A stretch of 64,000 bases of DNA from Sphagnum compactum (taxonomy: Eukaryota > Bryophyta > Sphagnopsida > Sphagnales): positions 13,202,271-13,266,270 of the forward strand of contig OZ234499.1 of assembly GCA_965153455.1 (NCBI GenBank), in the 5' to 3' direction. How positions within the stretch are numbered: the stretch's first letter is position 1; each line of letters begins with the position of its first letter. The translations under genes and the position numbers were made by a program. The notes beneath the pieces were generated by a model. That model saw nothing but the letters and a program-made list of their open reading frames with translations. It had not been told where the DNA came from and did no database searches. Positions 24,040 through 36,600 of this stretch are shown here, piece by piece.

Positions 24040-25790
24040 TGCCTCCACTACATGGAAAGATAAGTTATTTGCTCCTAAATGGGATTCTTTTTGTAAGCAT
24101 GTAGGTCAAAATAAAACTAATAAGAATATTGGGACCAATGTGAAAAAAAGGGATTGGTTTTACTGAAAAAATTGTTGGCATGGCAAGAACTAGAAAATTG
24201 TTGGCTAGATGCAACAATGAAAGTGTTGTTGCTTAAGTTGCAAATGGGATGGTGGGAAAGAAGGCAAAGCAGGTTGTGCAAGTTGCTTCAATCTTGCATT
24301 TGTTGCAACAAAGGCATCCCATGATAGAATATGAGGCATTGATGCCTTTATTTGGATTCTTGGCATTGCCAAAAAACAACAAAAAAACATTAAGGTGACA
24401 ACGATGGCATAATTCATGCATTAAGAAGTAATGAAAGCAAGTAAGGCTACAATGGGGGCTGTTCAATATGTTGCTTTTAGTTGTGATGAAGTTTTTACAT
24501 TTAACAACCAATCTTAGTTGTTTGTTCATTGTTATGTGGTGTAAAACTAGGCAAGGATTATGATTCTCATCTCCCTGAACTAGGTGCTTGAGAAATAAAA
24601 GAATGATAATCTGACCAATGTCATTATGGAGGTTTTTGATGATTGGTGGTGGCTTGCTAGAGGACATGATTGCCTAAAAGTTCATCTCTTTTGGGGCAAA
24701 TGGTGTTAATGTGTTTTAGGGTATAAAAAGTGATGTTACAAAACAAATTCATGACTCCTATGCTCCTCATTTTATTGGGGTTCATTGTATGGCCTACTAC
24801 ATTAATTTGGCAACCTAGACATTATTGGGACTACCTTTGGTGAAGTGCCTTGAGATTATGTTACAATGTTTGTATTCTTATTTTGCACATGTGATTAAAG
24901 AGTTCACAAAACTTGCGAACATCATTGCAACAGTGGAAAACAAAATTTTATATAATGTCAACTAGATGGATTTTGATGTTAAACCTCACCAAGAAATATA
25001 TGGTAGAATATAAAAACTCTTTTTGTGAAGATGGCCTTGGACAACCTTACAAACCAACAAGCTATGTTGAATTATGAATACTTTTGTTACTCCAACTTTT
25101 GTTTGAACTTGCTTGCATTTTGCCATTGTTGAAATCTATGCATGTTCTTTCAAGTTTGCACAATCCAAAGATTTGTTTGTATATAACCTATGACAACCAT
25201 CAATGTTTTGTCAAGGTGATGTTTGCAATAGGTTCTATGATCAAACTTTTGAGTTCATTGTTGATCATTTAGGGGCTTTCAAATCATGATTGGAGTTCAA
25301 TCATGAAAACATTTAGATATATTAGATACCTAGTTTGAATTTTGAAATTCTACTTTTGGCCTTTGAATTAAATGATCAACATGTTTGGACAATTCATTGA
25401 AATTTGGAGACCATGTTGCTTTCAATGGTGAAAGAGGATGTAACTTGTTGTGGTTGAATCATTGGTGAAAAACCAATGTAAAAATAAACCTTGCAACTTT
25501 TTCCCCTTCTACCTTTCATCTACATTTTAAAAAAAATATTGTTGTTTTTTTTGTCACATTCATGCAAGCAACAAGTCCATGATTTGTGTTTGTTTTCATA
25601 GAGTTTGAAGAAGCTTTGATTCAAAAACTAGAAACTAAGTTTCTAGCCCATGGCGTCATCGATGTTCATGAGATTGTGTATCCCTACTACTAGCTGTAGG
25701 TGGAATGTGATGCATCGTTTGCCAAGCACCTTTAGGTCATTAAAATAACATTTTGTTATGGCAAAACTACGAAGTGGATGAACAAGATAT
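24040..25790 (+). pseudogene. Decayed hAT-family transposase
   Basis: A plus-strand relic of a plant hAT-type transposase with many stops and shifts. Recognisable conserved blocks, in the expected order, are KWDSFCKHVG (about 24,075), GVHCMAYYINLA (about 24,777), LPLVKCLEIMLQCLYSYF (24,831-24,885), TRWI (about 24,963), LACILPLLKSMHVLSSF (25,108-25,160), AQSKDLFVYNL (25,161-25,195) and HEIVYPYY (about 25,668-25,691). These match the family with the 'VHCMAHxxNLAxQ ... LLQxLYxYF ... KTRWIxML' core and the later 'VYPQYW' block. The C-terminal dimerisation motif was not found. In-frame stops occur at, for example, 24,813 and 24,964. Terminal inverted repeats were not identified. Confidence 0.7.
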
Positions 25791-25984
25791 GACAATGGTT
25801 GAGCTATTCAATGTTATTAACCTTGATTACCAACAAGGCATGTTTAAGCTCATATTGAAGTTGAATGCGATAACATGTTGCCCCCTTTTGACTTGAATCC
25901 CATAACCAAAATGTGTCGCTTGACGATAACATCTTGGGTATTCGTTTCCAACTTTCCAAAGTGTGTGAAATTGGTTGAATTAGC

Positions 25985-26352
25985 CATGGCACAAATAATA
26001 AGCAGCATGGAGGATGAAATTACCTTTTCATCCTCCATGCTCTAGTTATACTTGAAACTAGTCTTTGAATCCAAATCTAACATAGTTTTAGAGGTATTCA
26101 AAAAAAGTAAAGGCCCTTTCACCCTCCATGCTGCTTATTATTTGTGCCATGTTTTAGAGGTACTCAAAAAGGTGAAGACTAATTTCAAGTATAACTAAAC
26201 TTTTTCATCTATAAATTTGAAGTACAAACCAGATTTTTCACCTTCACATTTTAAGTGGAATCGCTAAGTTGCGAAATTAGCTCCAAAAAAAAAAACACCT
26301 CAATCTTTGAGTCCAAATCTAACATAGTTTTAGAGGTACTCAAAAAGGTAAA
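25985..26352. repeat. Foldback structure with nested inverted and direct repeats
   Basis: A perfect 29-bp inverted repeat has arms at 25,985-26,013 (CATGGCACAAATAATAAGCA...) and 26,123-26,151. Inside it a second hairpin (arms about 26,003-26,018 and 26,025-26,041) shares the CATGGAGGATGAAA part of the outer arm. The outside segment at about 26,172-26,198 is the inverse of 26,043-26,066. A 45-base direct repeat (AATCCAAATCTAACATAG...) is found at about 26,070 and 26,311. Confidence 0.75.
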
Positions 26353-26359
26353 AGGTGCC

Positions 26360-28500
26360 TATGATGGGCTGTTTATTGGCCTTGCCTTGGTAGCCAAGGA
26401 TATTGTGTTTAGATTCATTATAGAATATAGTAGCTTAAGGGATTTTGGCCCATACTAGGTAATAATAATAGGTATATTTTTATATGAGGATTTTTGAAAG
26501 ACGATATTTTGGCTTGTGTTGAAACTTGAGATTAGTTATCATAGAGTTATAATATCTTGAAGGATTTTGATTTCTTTCAGAGGATTTTTTGAAGATTATA
26601 TATTTTTGCATGGTGAAATATTTGACATTACATAATTCTTCTTTTGCCTTAAGATGTTTTTTAATGTAAAGGGCAAGGCCACAGTGTGACACACCCCTTG
26701 TTATGTTGAGAAGCAGACAAACGAGTTTTTCCTTTTTTAATGAATTGGGCCAATCTGAAATTCTTCATAGATAAATTCACCACCTTGATTCGAATGCTTA
26801 AGAATCTCTCACCTCTCCCCCCCCCCCCCCCCAAAGCATCCCTACCAGCACATTGCACAGCAGGTTTTGGATGAACGAAAGACGTATATTATGCCAATTT
26901 GGGGGCAATAAAATAGTTTGGGGAGATGTTGTCGCTGACAAAAGGAATTGTACAATTTACACATGATATTGATTGATGAGATTGCTGGAAGGATCCCAAG
27001 TGTTTGCTATTGGTAGTATTCCACCCATTACAATCGGAGATTCAATTTTTATAAGTGTAGCATTGAAAACAATAAGTCAATCCTCTTGGATGGATGCGAG
27101 ATTTATTGTTGGAGACCCAAATTTCTTATCTCGGTGCAAATTATTCTTAAAGCATGCCCCCACAACAACAATAAAATGGCCTTTCCAGTAAATTATTACA
27201 GTTAAGTAATGTGAAAGAAACTGTGTTTCGAGTTGATAAATATGCCTATGTTAACCGTGCCTTGCAATAACCATTGCATAGCTAAATGCATAAAATGCAT
27301 GTTTTCACTTGGTGAACAATAAGAATGATTGACCCCTGTGATAAGATTTAAATGGTCTATCACTTTGTTCCATCAACTTTTCCAAGTTTAGGGGAAGAGA
27401 TACAAAAAGGAATACAGTGAACCTTGGATGCACTAAAACAGTGAGAAAGGTTGAAATGGGGGTTGTCATTGGACATGCTCTAAAGCTATCCAAGCATGGA
27501 AACCCAAGAACTTACTTGTTTTGTAAGGTCTTAGAGATGGTTTGTCATCAAATTATGACAAGATGTAAGTGTAAAGTAAAAGCCATAGAGGTAAGGGGCA
27601 TTCTCAAAATAAGAGGCTGCTTAAGATGAGGTGGTACCCCATGTTGTAAAGCACAAGGCCCATGGTTATCATGAACCTAAATCATGAGGCATACATAAAA
27701 GGGGGTGAGTTCTTAGTAGACCTCCTCCTTCAAGTGTAAGGGACCTTATTCTTGCAAATAGTTGTAAAGTCCCTTTCCTTCTTAAGGAGGGAGTATTCAT
27801 AATATCCTTCATCTAAAATAATGAATTTATAGGTAGTTTCGCAAAGCATTTTGAGTAAAAATTCCTAACGTATTTGAAAGGTGCTTCATATTAGTGCATA
27901 CTTTTCTTCCAAAAAGAAAGAGATACATTACACTTTACTCCTTAATAGTGGGAGGGGAAATTATGCCTACTTATGCACCATTCAAATTGATAGTGATATA
28001 TATCGAATTTTTAAAATCACTTAGGCATTACCTAGTTAGCTTTAAAAAAATTTGAAATGACATAAATAAATATTCGTCAATGTTAACCATTCCGGCAGCT
28101 TCTTGACGAATATACATTCATTTTTTCACTCGGGCAGTAGTAACCATAAGAATTTCCTAAATTTTAGGCACTTTGGGAATATCCGGACATGTAAAACACA
28201 GAATAAGCGAAATAATGACGAAGGCGAATATTATTTTTCAGAGTGGAGCCACTGACCCCCCCCTGATTGTGGGGGTATTTTTTGTTTAAAAAAAGTTATT
28301 ATTAAAGAAACCGGTCATTTGACAATTTGAGAATTGGTGGGTAAAGTGGATATATATATTTACCCGGACTGATATTCTACGGGTATATTTCCCGCATTCG
28401 AAGAACCGCCCAACACTGGTATGTACTTCTCTGTAGTTATGATGACGAGTGGGTTCGTCCGTATTCTCTGCACGGTCAAAGATACGAATACGTCGTCTCG
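26360..28500. other. Intergenic DNA
   Basis: Small frames at 26,973-27,191 and 27,417-27,629 (+) show no known motif and no link to other exons. A C-run with a CTTT flank is at about 26,817. I see no supported gene. Confidence 0.4.
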
Positions 28501-28529
28501 CACGTAAAAAGCGTAAGTCTTAGTAGTAA

Positions 28530-30406
28530 CTAGTGAGTGCGAGAGGCTGCACTGCAGCGGCTCCTTTCTGCCCTTTGTTGTCGTGTTGCGCAGTCTGCCA
28601 GGCAATCTCCACGTTCTCCAACTCCCCCTGTTTTTGTGGCTTTTTTATTTTTCTGGCCCCTTTCTGGCAGTCATCATTGTCACAACAATACTGCGAAGTT
28701 TGGACTCTGGAGAAGGCCAGTTGATTTGACGTTTTTTTGTGGCAGAAATCGCTTGAGATTTGGTCCTCCTCTTCCGTTGCTTGTTCTTGTTGTTGGTCTT
28801 TCTTTCGTTCGTTCGTTCGTCAGGCTGTTTTTGTTTTTCGTAGTCGGTATAATAGCCGACGGAGACCTAAGGCTTTCATTTGTTTGTTCGGGTTTTTCTT
28901 TTTGTAAAGGAAGGAATAGGGAAAGACGATGTAGTGCTTCTGCGTTGTCCTTCAGCGAAGTTGGAGAAAGCTTTGCTTGTAGGAGAGCTTTCTTGGAAGC
29001 CAGTCTGAGCGCCGCGGCTAGAGATTTTTCCAGCCTTTCGCTTTTTGTGACCGTTTCCGACGTCCCTGGAGTGGTTCTTCTTTGGAGATCCGATTCTTTG
29101 GAAACCAGCGGATGCATGCGTGAGTGGATTTGCGTGAGATCTTGCATCCAGAACCTTTTGAAGAATCGCTTTTGTCTCTTACACAGTTGAGTTTTCGTGC
29201 TAGCAAGTTCAAGTTTCTCGTCTTCGGATTCGTCGCAAGGCCCGCTAGTCTGCACCTGAGTGAAGGAGACCTCGGCATCCATCCATGTGGACAAGACGCT
29301 AACAGAAGCGGGAAAAAAAAACGTTCCAGGGGCCACGAGCAGGAGCCTGGATTCTGGATCGCCCCGGTTCTTGGCCTTACGAATGAAGATGGTAAGCAAA
29401 GGTCGGGAGGTGGAGACAGAAGACAGGCCGTTGGCTTCCGCTATGGAGACCGACGCTCCCCTCCATTCCAGTACGAAGTCGTTCCCGAATCCAAGAAAGC
29501 GCATGAACGGTAAGGTTCTTGCTATACTCCCCGCAGTATCATTGAAAGAGAAGATGTGAAGATATCTTGTCTGTTCTTGTGCACGTCCGACTACGACCTC
29601 TTGATGAATCGCAAGAACAAGGCGTTGTTGTCATAGATTTTTTTACATCCGGGTTTTTTAAATTCTTACATACTGTGGTAGAATCGTAGCACTAGGTAGT
29701 ATAGAAAGCTTGTCCATGTTTGTTCACGGATCGCTAGCCAAGCATACTCCTCGGAGCTGCTGTAGACGACCACGGGTTCTTCTTCTTTACCACCAGCACA
29801 TGCCAAGAATCATCCACCTGCTAGGTCCAGTTGCAAAGAGACACATGGGTTCTTCTTTACCACCAGAACATTGCCAAGAATCCATCCACCTGCTAGGTCC
29901 AGTGACAAAGAGATGTTGTACAAGGACATGGGTATCTTCTTTACCAGAACATTGCCAAGTATCCATGCACCTGCTAGGTCCAGTTACAAAAAGATAGTAT
30001 TGTCAACTGGAACTATATATATATGTGTTGTGACCATGATTGAGCTCCAGAGATTGGTTTCTGAATATTGGTGGGCAGCGACATTGGATATGGCCCCCAC
30101 AAAACCCTTGCCTGGGATTAGACTCTGTACAGGGTTTTGTCAAATTCAATGGCTGGTTTATCTCAAGAAAGATCCCTGTCATACTGATCCACTAAAAAAA
30201 ACATTAACTCAAAGAGCCTCTGGAGCTTGTCATGGTAAATGCCTAAAGTGTTAATGTTTTTGTGTTAGCGGGCAAATGGGTTGCTTGGTCATGTGTTTGA
30301 ACCTTTGGGGTTATGGAAAATGTCAAATATTGCAAGTTTTTTCTTGTTGATACGAATGTATGAAATTCTCATTCCTTCTTTGTGGATTGGAAAATGAGCA
30401 GTGCCA
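28530..30406 (+). other. Probable promoter-proximal leader of the coiled-coil protein gene
   Basis: The stretch from about 28,530 to 29,510 is GC-richer than its surroundings, has long open frames on both strands and contains good donor sites (GATG/GTAAGC at 29,391/29,392 and ACG/GTAAGG at 29,509/29,510). The acceptor just before the first coding ATG is ...GAGCAG at 30,401. I therefore read it as the 5' untranslated region plus an intron of about 0.9 kb, with the coding start in the second exon. The (CGTT)n microsatellite at about 28,806-28,820 lies in this leader. Upstream ATGs exist, so translation could be influenced by small upstream frames. Confidence 0.45.
29774..29993. repeat. Three tandem repeats of about 70 bases in the leader intron
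   Basis: Units begin near 29,774, 29,847 and 29,930 and share GGTTCTTCTTTACCACCAG, GAACATTGCCAAGAATCC and CACCTGCTAGGTCCAGT. The middle unit has an extra GATGTTGTACAAGGACAT segment. They are open in one frame only because of the repeat (29,710-29,997). Confidence 0.75.
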
Positions 30407-32822
30407 ATGGAAGAACAAAGAGGCATGGATGATATTATGGTTGTCACCCCTCCGAATGCCACAAGAACACCAGCAAGGCTGCGCCTGTCTGTTAGTAGGA
30501 AGGAGAGGCCAGTGTATGATTCGGTGTATGAAGAGGTGCAAGAGGTGGATATCAGGAATCACTTATCAAGGTCATCTTCCAGAAAAGATAGGCAGCTGTA
30601 TGATCCAGAGATCAATGAAGATGGTAGCAGGAAACAGCTATCGAGACCATCCAGCAGAAAGGACAGACCAATTTATTCTGTTGAGAGTCGGGAAGAGCGA
30701 ACGAGAAGGCAGCTATCAGGATCTTCTAACAGAAAGGATAGGTCTAGGTATGATGCTGAGGTTGAAGAAGATGATAGCAGAAAGGTATTGCTTGATTATG
30801 ATGCTGATGTCCAAGAAAACGGGATGGAGGACTTGCAGTTGTCTGAGCGGAGACGAGCAATGTTTGAGCCTCTTGGACCTACACTTTGGGGCCCTCGAGA
30901 TGGATCTCCCCAGAGCATCCTTCCTCCTCCTGACTTTGATTTCTTCAGCTATCCCCGTGGGTGGGTAGTTGGCAAGAGGCGCAAGCTTGTCAATGTTGAT
31001 GTGGTTGAGAGCATGCGTCACATTGCGGTGCAGGAGATGAACCGCAAGGTCTGCTTTGCCTCTGTGTGTTTGAATCATCACAAATGCATCTCTCTTTTTC
31101 TCTGGCTGATATCCAGAATTTAAAGAACAAACCTTCTTCACAAGGAGGTGGCTTCTTTTCCAGGTGGCCATGACTTGAGTTTTCATGTGATAACTGTGTT
31201 TTGACATGCCTTAACATGCTCTGCCTCTAGGGGAAGATTGGGAGTTTGTGGGCAAATAAAAACTGTCAAAGCTATGGAGCACATGAACACTCCATCAGTT
31301 ATTGTTTTGTGTTCTGATGAGTTTGCTTTGGAATTTTGTGTAAGTGGGTCACCCAATATTGTGGCCAGTAAGCTCCATAACCAAATCCAGCAGCTAGGTT
31401 ATGGAGCCCATTTGTTAACATAGAGTGTTGCTTCATGATCCATGCATGGAGCTCTTTTATGGTCCATGTTGACCTAATCCTATTAGGGTAATACTTTTCC
31501 ATCTGTGTCTTATGAGGTTCTTAGCGAGTTATGCTTGCACATCAGAAGTATGTCATTCTCCTCATTGTTTCACACCCTGTTATCGCTCCCCTCTGTCCTC
31601 AGAAGATCCTTCTCTTAAAAGTTCCCCATCTTGTTTCTCTCTTTTTTGTATCTTGTGCATTGTTTAAAAATTTCGTTTTCATTCTCTTTCTGTGTTCTTT
31701 CTTCTCAGTTTCCTTGGACTTTTCCTTTTGCATTTTGTAGAGCTAGCCAGCATTACGAGTGAGTCTTCTGATTACTGCCAATCCTGTGCAAAAAAATTAT
31801 ATTGGTCAATGTATGAAATTGACCTAGATGAATTCAGTGGGGATGTTATGGTAGCTGGTCACAGCATATATGTTGCCATTATAGGCAACTGAACATGTGC
31901 ATGACTGTTGCTGTTGCTCAAACCGCTCCTCAGTTTTTTCTGTGTTTTTAGCAGTATTTCTTTTTCAGTGATGTTTTGTTGGATATGAAACCTCTATAAC
32001 CATAATACTTTTGATAATATCTTGTGAGGTTTCTGGGAGGTGTGGTAGGTTTTCTTGGGAAGATGTAGTAAATTCTGGACCATATTACGACTGATTTGCA
32101 TGGTGTTATCTTGACAGGACCGAGAAATAAATGGATTGAATGAGCAGCTGGAAGAGGATTCACGCACTATGGGTCATTTACAGCTTCAGCTTCAACAGGA
32201 GAGAAACAAGCGGATTCAGGCATGTGCATATCCCATGATGTAAAGCAAGAAATGCAGAATATGGTTAGTTGACTTGCTAAGTTTGATGAACCACAAAACA
32301 AATAATGCAATTGCATTCATAGGCCCCATATCAAAAGAGTAGATGGTTCTGATGCTCTCTTGTTTCTTATCCAAGTTGACATGTTTTGGAGCCTGTTTTC
32401 TGTCTCTTTTATGTCTTTGGTCCTCTTTGTGTCTGAAAACCTTTCCATCTGGGCATGATGTGATATCATTTCCGTTGTTCAGATTGGCTGTGTGAGTCTT
32501 GTCAAAATTCCATCATCCTATTTTCTCAAGTTCCTGTTCCATGTACCCTGCTGATACCCTAGATGTTGTATCAGTAGTACAGGGAAGTAAAACAACTCTG
32601 TGGAGCTGTTGGCATGGCAAGTAAGCTGGAATTCTAGTTATGCAGCCTGCTTCTATGCAGTCCAGAAGATAGGTGCAAGATATCAGTTCAAGCTTACTGT
32701 AATCTCACAAGTCTGGAAATGTGGTGCAGGCAGAGCGTGAGAATAACATGCTACAGGCACAAGTCAGCATGCTTATGACAATGCTGAATGAAGCTGATGA
32801 GGCTGGAGATGAGGAGATGTAA
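30407..32822 (+). CDS. Plant coiled-coil protein resembling HEADING DATE REPRESSOR 1
   Basis: Three coding exons: 30407-31048, 32118-32219 and 32730-32822, giving 278 residues in phase. The N-terminal half is charged and carries four tandem repeats of about 25 residues (residues 28-127; [20 protein letters not shown] type). Next comes a conserved block with [10 protein letters not shown], then [20 protein letters not shown] and [20 protein letters not shown] (ending about residue 214). The C-terminus (about 215-270) is a Glu/Gln/Leu-rich coiled coil, [14 protein letters not shown]..., ending in an acidic tail. The [19 protein letters not shown] block followed by a coiled coil is what I recall of the plant HDR1 family (rice flowering-time repressor that interacts with a SnRK1-type kinase); I recall no such repeat there. 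Intron 2 has a GC donor. The start is the first ATG after the acceptor at 30,401. Function in this species is inferred only from family. Confidence 0.8.
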
Positions 32823-33620
32823 GTTTTCTGAGCTCAACAAAGAGTATTAAGTGGTGTGATAAATTTTTTTCTTAAAAGGCAACCCAAAAAAAAAATATTG
32901 AGGCAGGCCAGCCTGCTGCATCCCTGCTGCAGGCCAGCAAGATGTAGTCTTCTAGGTTTTGTATATGTCAAATTGAAGTTGCTGCTCAAGAAAGCTGCAA
33001 GTATAGATTGCTTCATTTGCCAGCCCCTCTTGGGAAGTGTTATTCATCTACATGCCAACCCCAAGTGTGAAGGTCTGGTTTTACAAAATATGACCTTCAA
33101 TGGTAGTGGATTCAGGAAAGAGTCATAAGTAAGAAATACACAATCTCTTATTCAGGAAAGAGGTGTGAGGAAAAAATACATTATCTCTATTAACAAGAGG
33201 TAGTGTGTAGGACTTGATTGTCATTCAAAGTGTAGCCCAGGAGATGTGGATTGAAAGGGCAAGGGGAAAGGCCATATGTTGGCATCACAAGCGTACCACC
33301 AAATATGTTCAGAACTAGGTGATGCTACATTGCATTGGATGGTTTTTGGGGCTTTTCAGAGCTTCATTATTGTACGTGTGGTTGATTGACCAATGTAAAT
33401 TTTGTGTGTGTGATAATTAGGGTTTGAATATGATCAGTAATGGCATTCTGGTGATGGGTTGGAGTCCTTTTCCGGTGGACAGATTTAAAGAAGTACGCTG
33501 GGGGATGGTTTTACATTGGTTCTAGCTACCAAATGTTTTCTGTTATGGAAAAATGAAGGCTAAGTGTGTTGATATTTTTCTATATTAGATGTGCATTGTA
33601 TATACACCCATTTACTACAC
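32823..33620 (+). other. 3' region of the coiled-coil protein gene
   Basis: Probable 3' untranslated region after the stop at 32,820-32,822. A tandem pair TTATTCAGGAAAGAG / GGATTCAGGAAAGAG occurs near 33,110-33,160. No clear polyadenylation signal could be chosen. Confidence 0.3.
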
Positions 33621-36600
33621 AATGCACATTCAAAAGCCCAAAACAACCAAAAATTAAAAGGATATGGGCATTGGAGATAGCAATGTGTGGGCTTCAATTA
33701 TTGTTGAAGGCCTGCCTCCCAAGTCTCCAACATTGACAGCCAACATTTTCGGTTAAATTTTCAACAATAGAAACACAAAACATGCTTACATCATGGAAAG
33801 TTAATGGTCAATCAATAAAATGTGAAAGCTCCAAAGGATATATCATACAACAATAGAACTAAGCATCATCATAACATGTAATCTCATTCTTTGAAACTCA
33901 AATGCCGATCATCATTATAACACGTAACTTCACTCTTCAAAATTCAAATGATTGCTTGTAAGCCAAGGTAGTCAATGTGAAGAATTGTTGCCAAAACATC
34001 TTCACAATCACAAGAAGATGAGGACTTAACATGTTATGAGGGTTAGATTTCAAGGCAAACCTGAAAACACATTTCATCCTTCATGTACATTTGAGAACAA
34101 GGACACTTGCTATCTCAACAAGTTTGAGACACATGGGGAAATTCTGGCACAACATTCTAAAAGATGAAATGGTACACCACAAGCAAGGTTATTATCAAGG
34201 GAAAGTTGCATGGCATTTGATGCTAGGCTTTCCGTTGTGATTTTGAAGATACCTTGCTACATTTCAAACACTTAACGAGAGAGGATCTTCAACAGTAGAA
34301 CTAGCACGACACCTTCTTCCTTAAGAAAGGACATGCAAGAACCTGCAAACTAGGCTCCAAAACAACAAAATGTGGGGGGGGGGGGGGGGGGGTGGCGGGT
34401 TGGGGGCACTCTACCTTCTTCAAGTTCCTTATTTGGCCAAATCTTACCTTACCTTTCTAATGTGGCAAACATTAATTTTTATTCTCCTATAAACATCCTT
34501 TATCAAACATCAAGTATCACAAGTTTTACATATTTTAGTAAAAATTATTTTTAAATTTGTTTTGCATGTTCTACTAGGTTGAATTTGAACCCAACATCTT
34601 TCTCATGAGAAAGAAAATACCAACCAACAACATACATTCAAACACTAAAAAGGAACAATCTTGTTTTTTATTTAACATATGCACAAGGTCAAAATAATCA
34701 AACATTGTGACAAAACCCAAGCAACTAAACATTGTCAACCATTTTTTTCATCAAGCATGACCCATAAAGGTGTGTTTAATGCCTTCCATAAACAAGTGCA
34801 AGTATATCAAAACTTTAATTAATAATTTTACAAAACATTTGTTGCTTGTAAAATGAAAACCCATTTAGGCTAAGTACCTACAAATATAAATGATGAAATG
34901 AATGGCAAATATTTTCAATGTTGGGTAGATATTTGATTTAAAAAATATTAGTTGAGTCCCAGCTTTTGAAAATTAAAAAACCACCAAGGCCAAGTGTTTG
35001 AAAATTTATTTTTCTAGGGTATGGAAAGGATGGGTATTTCATTATTTTCTAAGGTGAGTATTTGCAAGGTTCTTTGACAAATACCTTATTAAAGTTATCA
35101 CCTAGTTTTTTTTTATCAAATACTTAGTTGTAGTTCAAAGTTATTGATTCTTTGAAAATTATTGTGTGACTTTTTACCAAATACCCAATCTTTAGTTGAA
35201 GGTTCTTGGTTATTTGAATTGGAAACCAAATGAACAAAATTTTATAAAAAAATTACACATTAACATTGTACATAGTTGAACAATTGTGGAAAAGAGTGGA
35301 TCCATAATCATTTGCATAGTAAATTTAAATCACTAAAGAAATGCAAAGTTTCATGTTCCATGAAGTTTTAGAAAAGTTTATTGACAACTTCAAAGCATGA
35401 AAAGTTGAAGTGATCTTGAATTAAAATAAGACAATTTGTCAAAATATGGTTCTTTTTCTACTTAGAAATCTTGACAATTGTGCATCACATCATTTTGAAG
35501 TCACCTCATAAAAAGATCACCCATGGCTAATTGCAAATAATAAGCACAACATCAACACCATCAACTATACATATATTGAAAATTTGATCAACTATTACAT
35601 CTACAATAGGTGTATCACAACCCAAACATACTATTTCATGAAGTTGCAAATCAACATCAAGTTTCTAATTTTCACAAATAGATATGTTAACTACATTGGT
35701 TTGTAAGCAACAACACATCACCATCAAATTCTAGTGTCCACAAATTTGTAAGCATCTGTAAATTTCACACAATAATTTTAATGAATGCATTTTCACATTT
35801 TGCAACTAACCTTTGACCTTTAGAAGCAAAAGCAATTTTGCAAGCTTTTGAATAGGCATGTCCCAAAACATGTTCCATCAAAAGGTTCAAACACCCTAAG
35901 CAATTACAAGAAACATAGAATTTAAGATGATGCACATGTTGAAATTAACCACTTCTCTCATACATATGTCACAACTTTTTGAATACAAGAAATTTTTTCA
36001 AGTAATTGTTGAAGTTATAGAATCATAACTACACCGATAATATTAGATGCTTGAAGTAATTCAATTTTTACATGCTTGGGCTCCTAATTTTTCAAAATGG
36101 AATTTATAACCACAACAAACACATTGTGTACTCCTTTTAACATCCAAAATCAAAGGTACACATGGCTAACACACAAGTGGTTAATACATGTTGCACATAC
36201 TTAAGCAATGTTTTTTGCATTGGTGAGAACATAACTTTTCCAACGAATTTAAATGGGAAGACAACCTTCAGGCACAATTTATATGTCGGATTCCACCATC
36301 AATGTTAGAAAACTGTTGATAGTATACATCACATCTTTTAGGAAACCCTTGTGCGCCATGATCTTTTGCAAATGGATTAGTAACATCCAAAAATCTAAAG
36401 ATGGCAACTAATGTAATGTGGGACCTCTTACAAATTAATTCTTAATCAAGTGGGGATTTAAGGTGATTTGATACATGTTACAAGTACTTTGCAAAAAAAG
36501 GTTTTATGTTCAACTTCCAAATGTTTTTTCATGATAGTAATGCCACTTGCTACGTGATATGCAATTAAACCTTTGTGACATCCAGTGTGTAAAGCCATAT

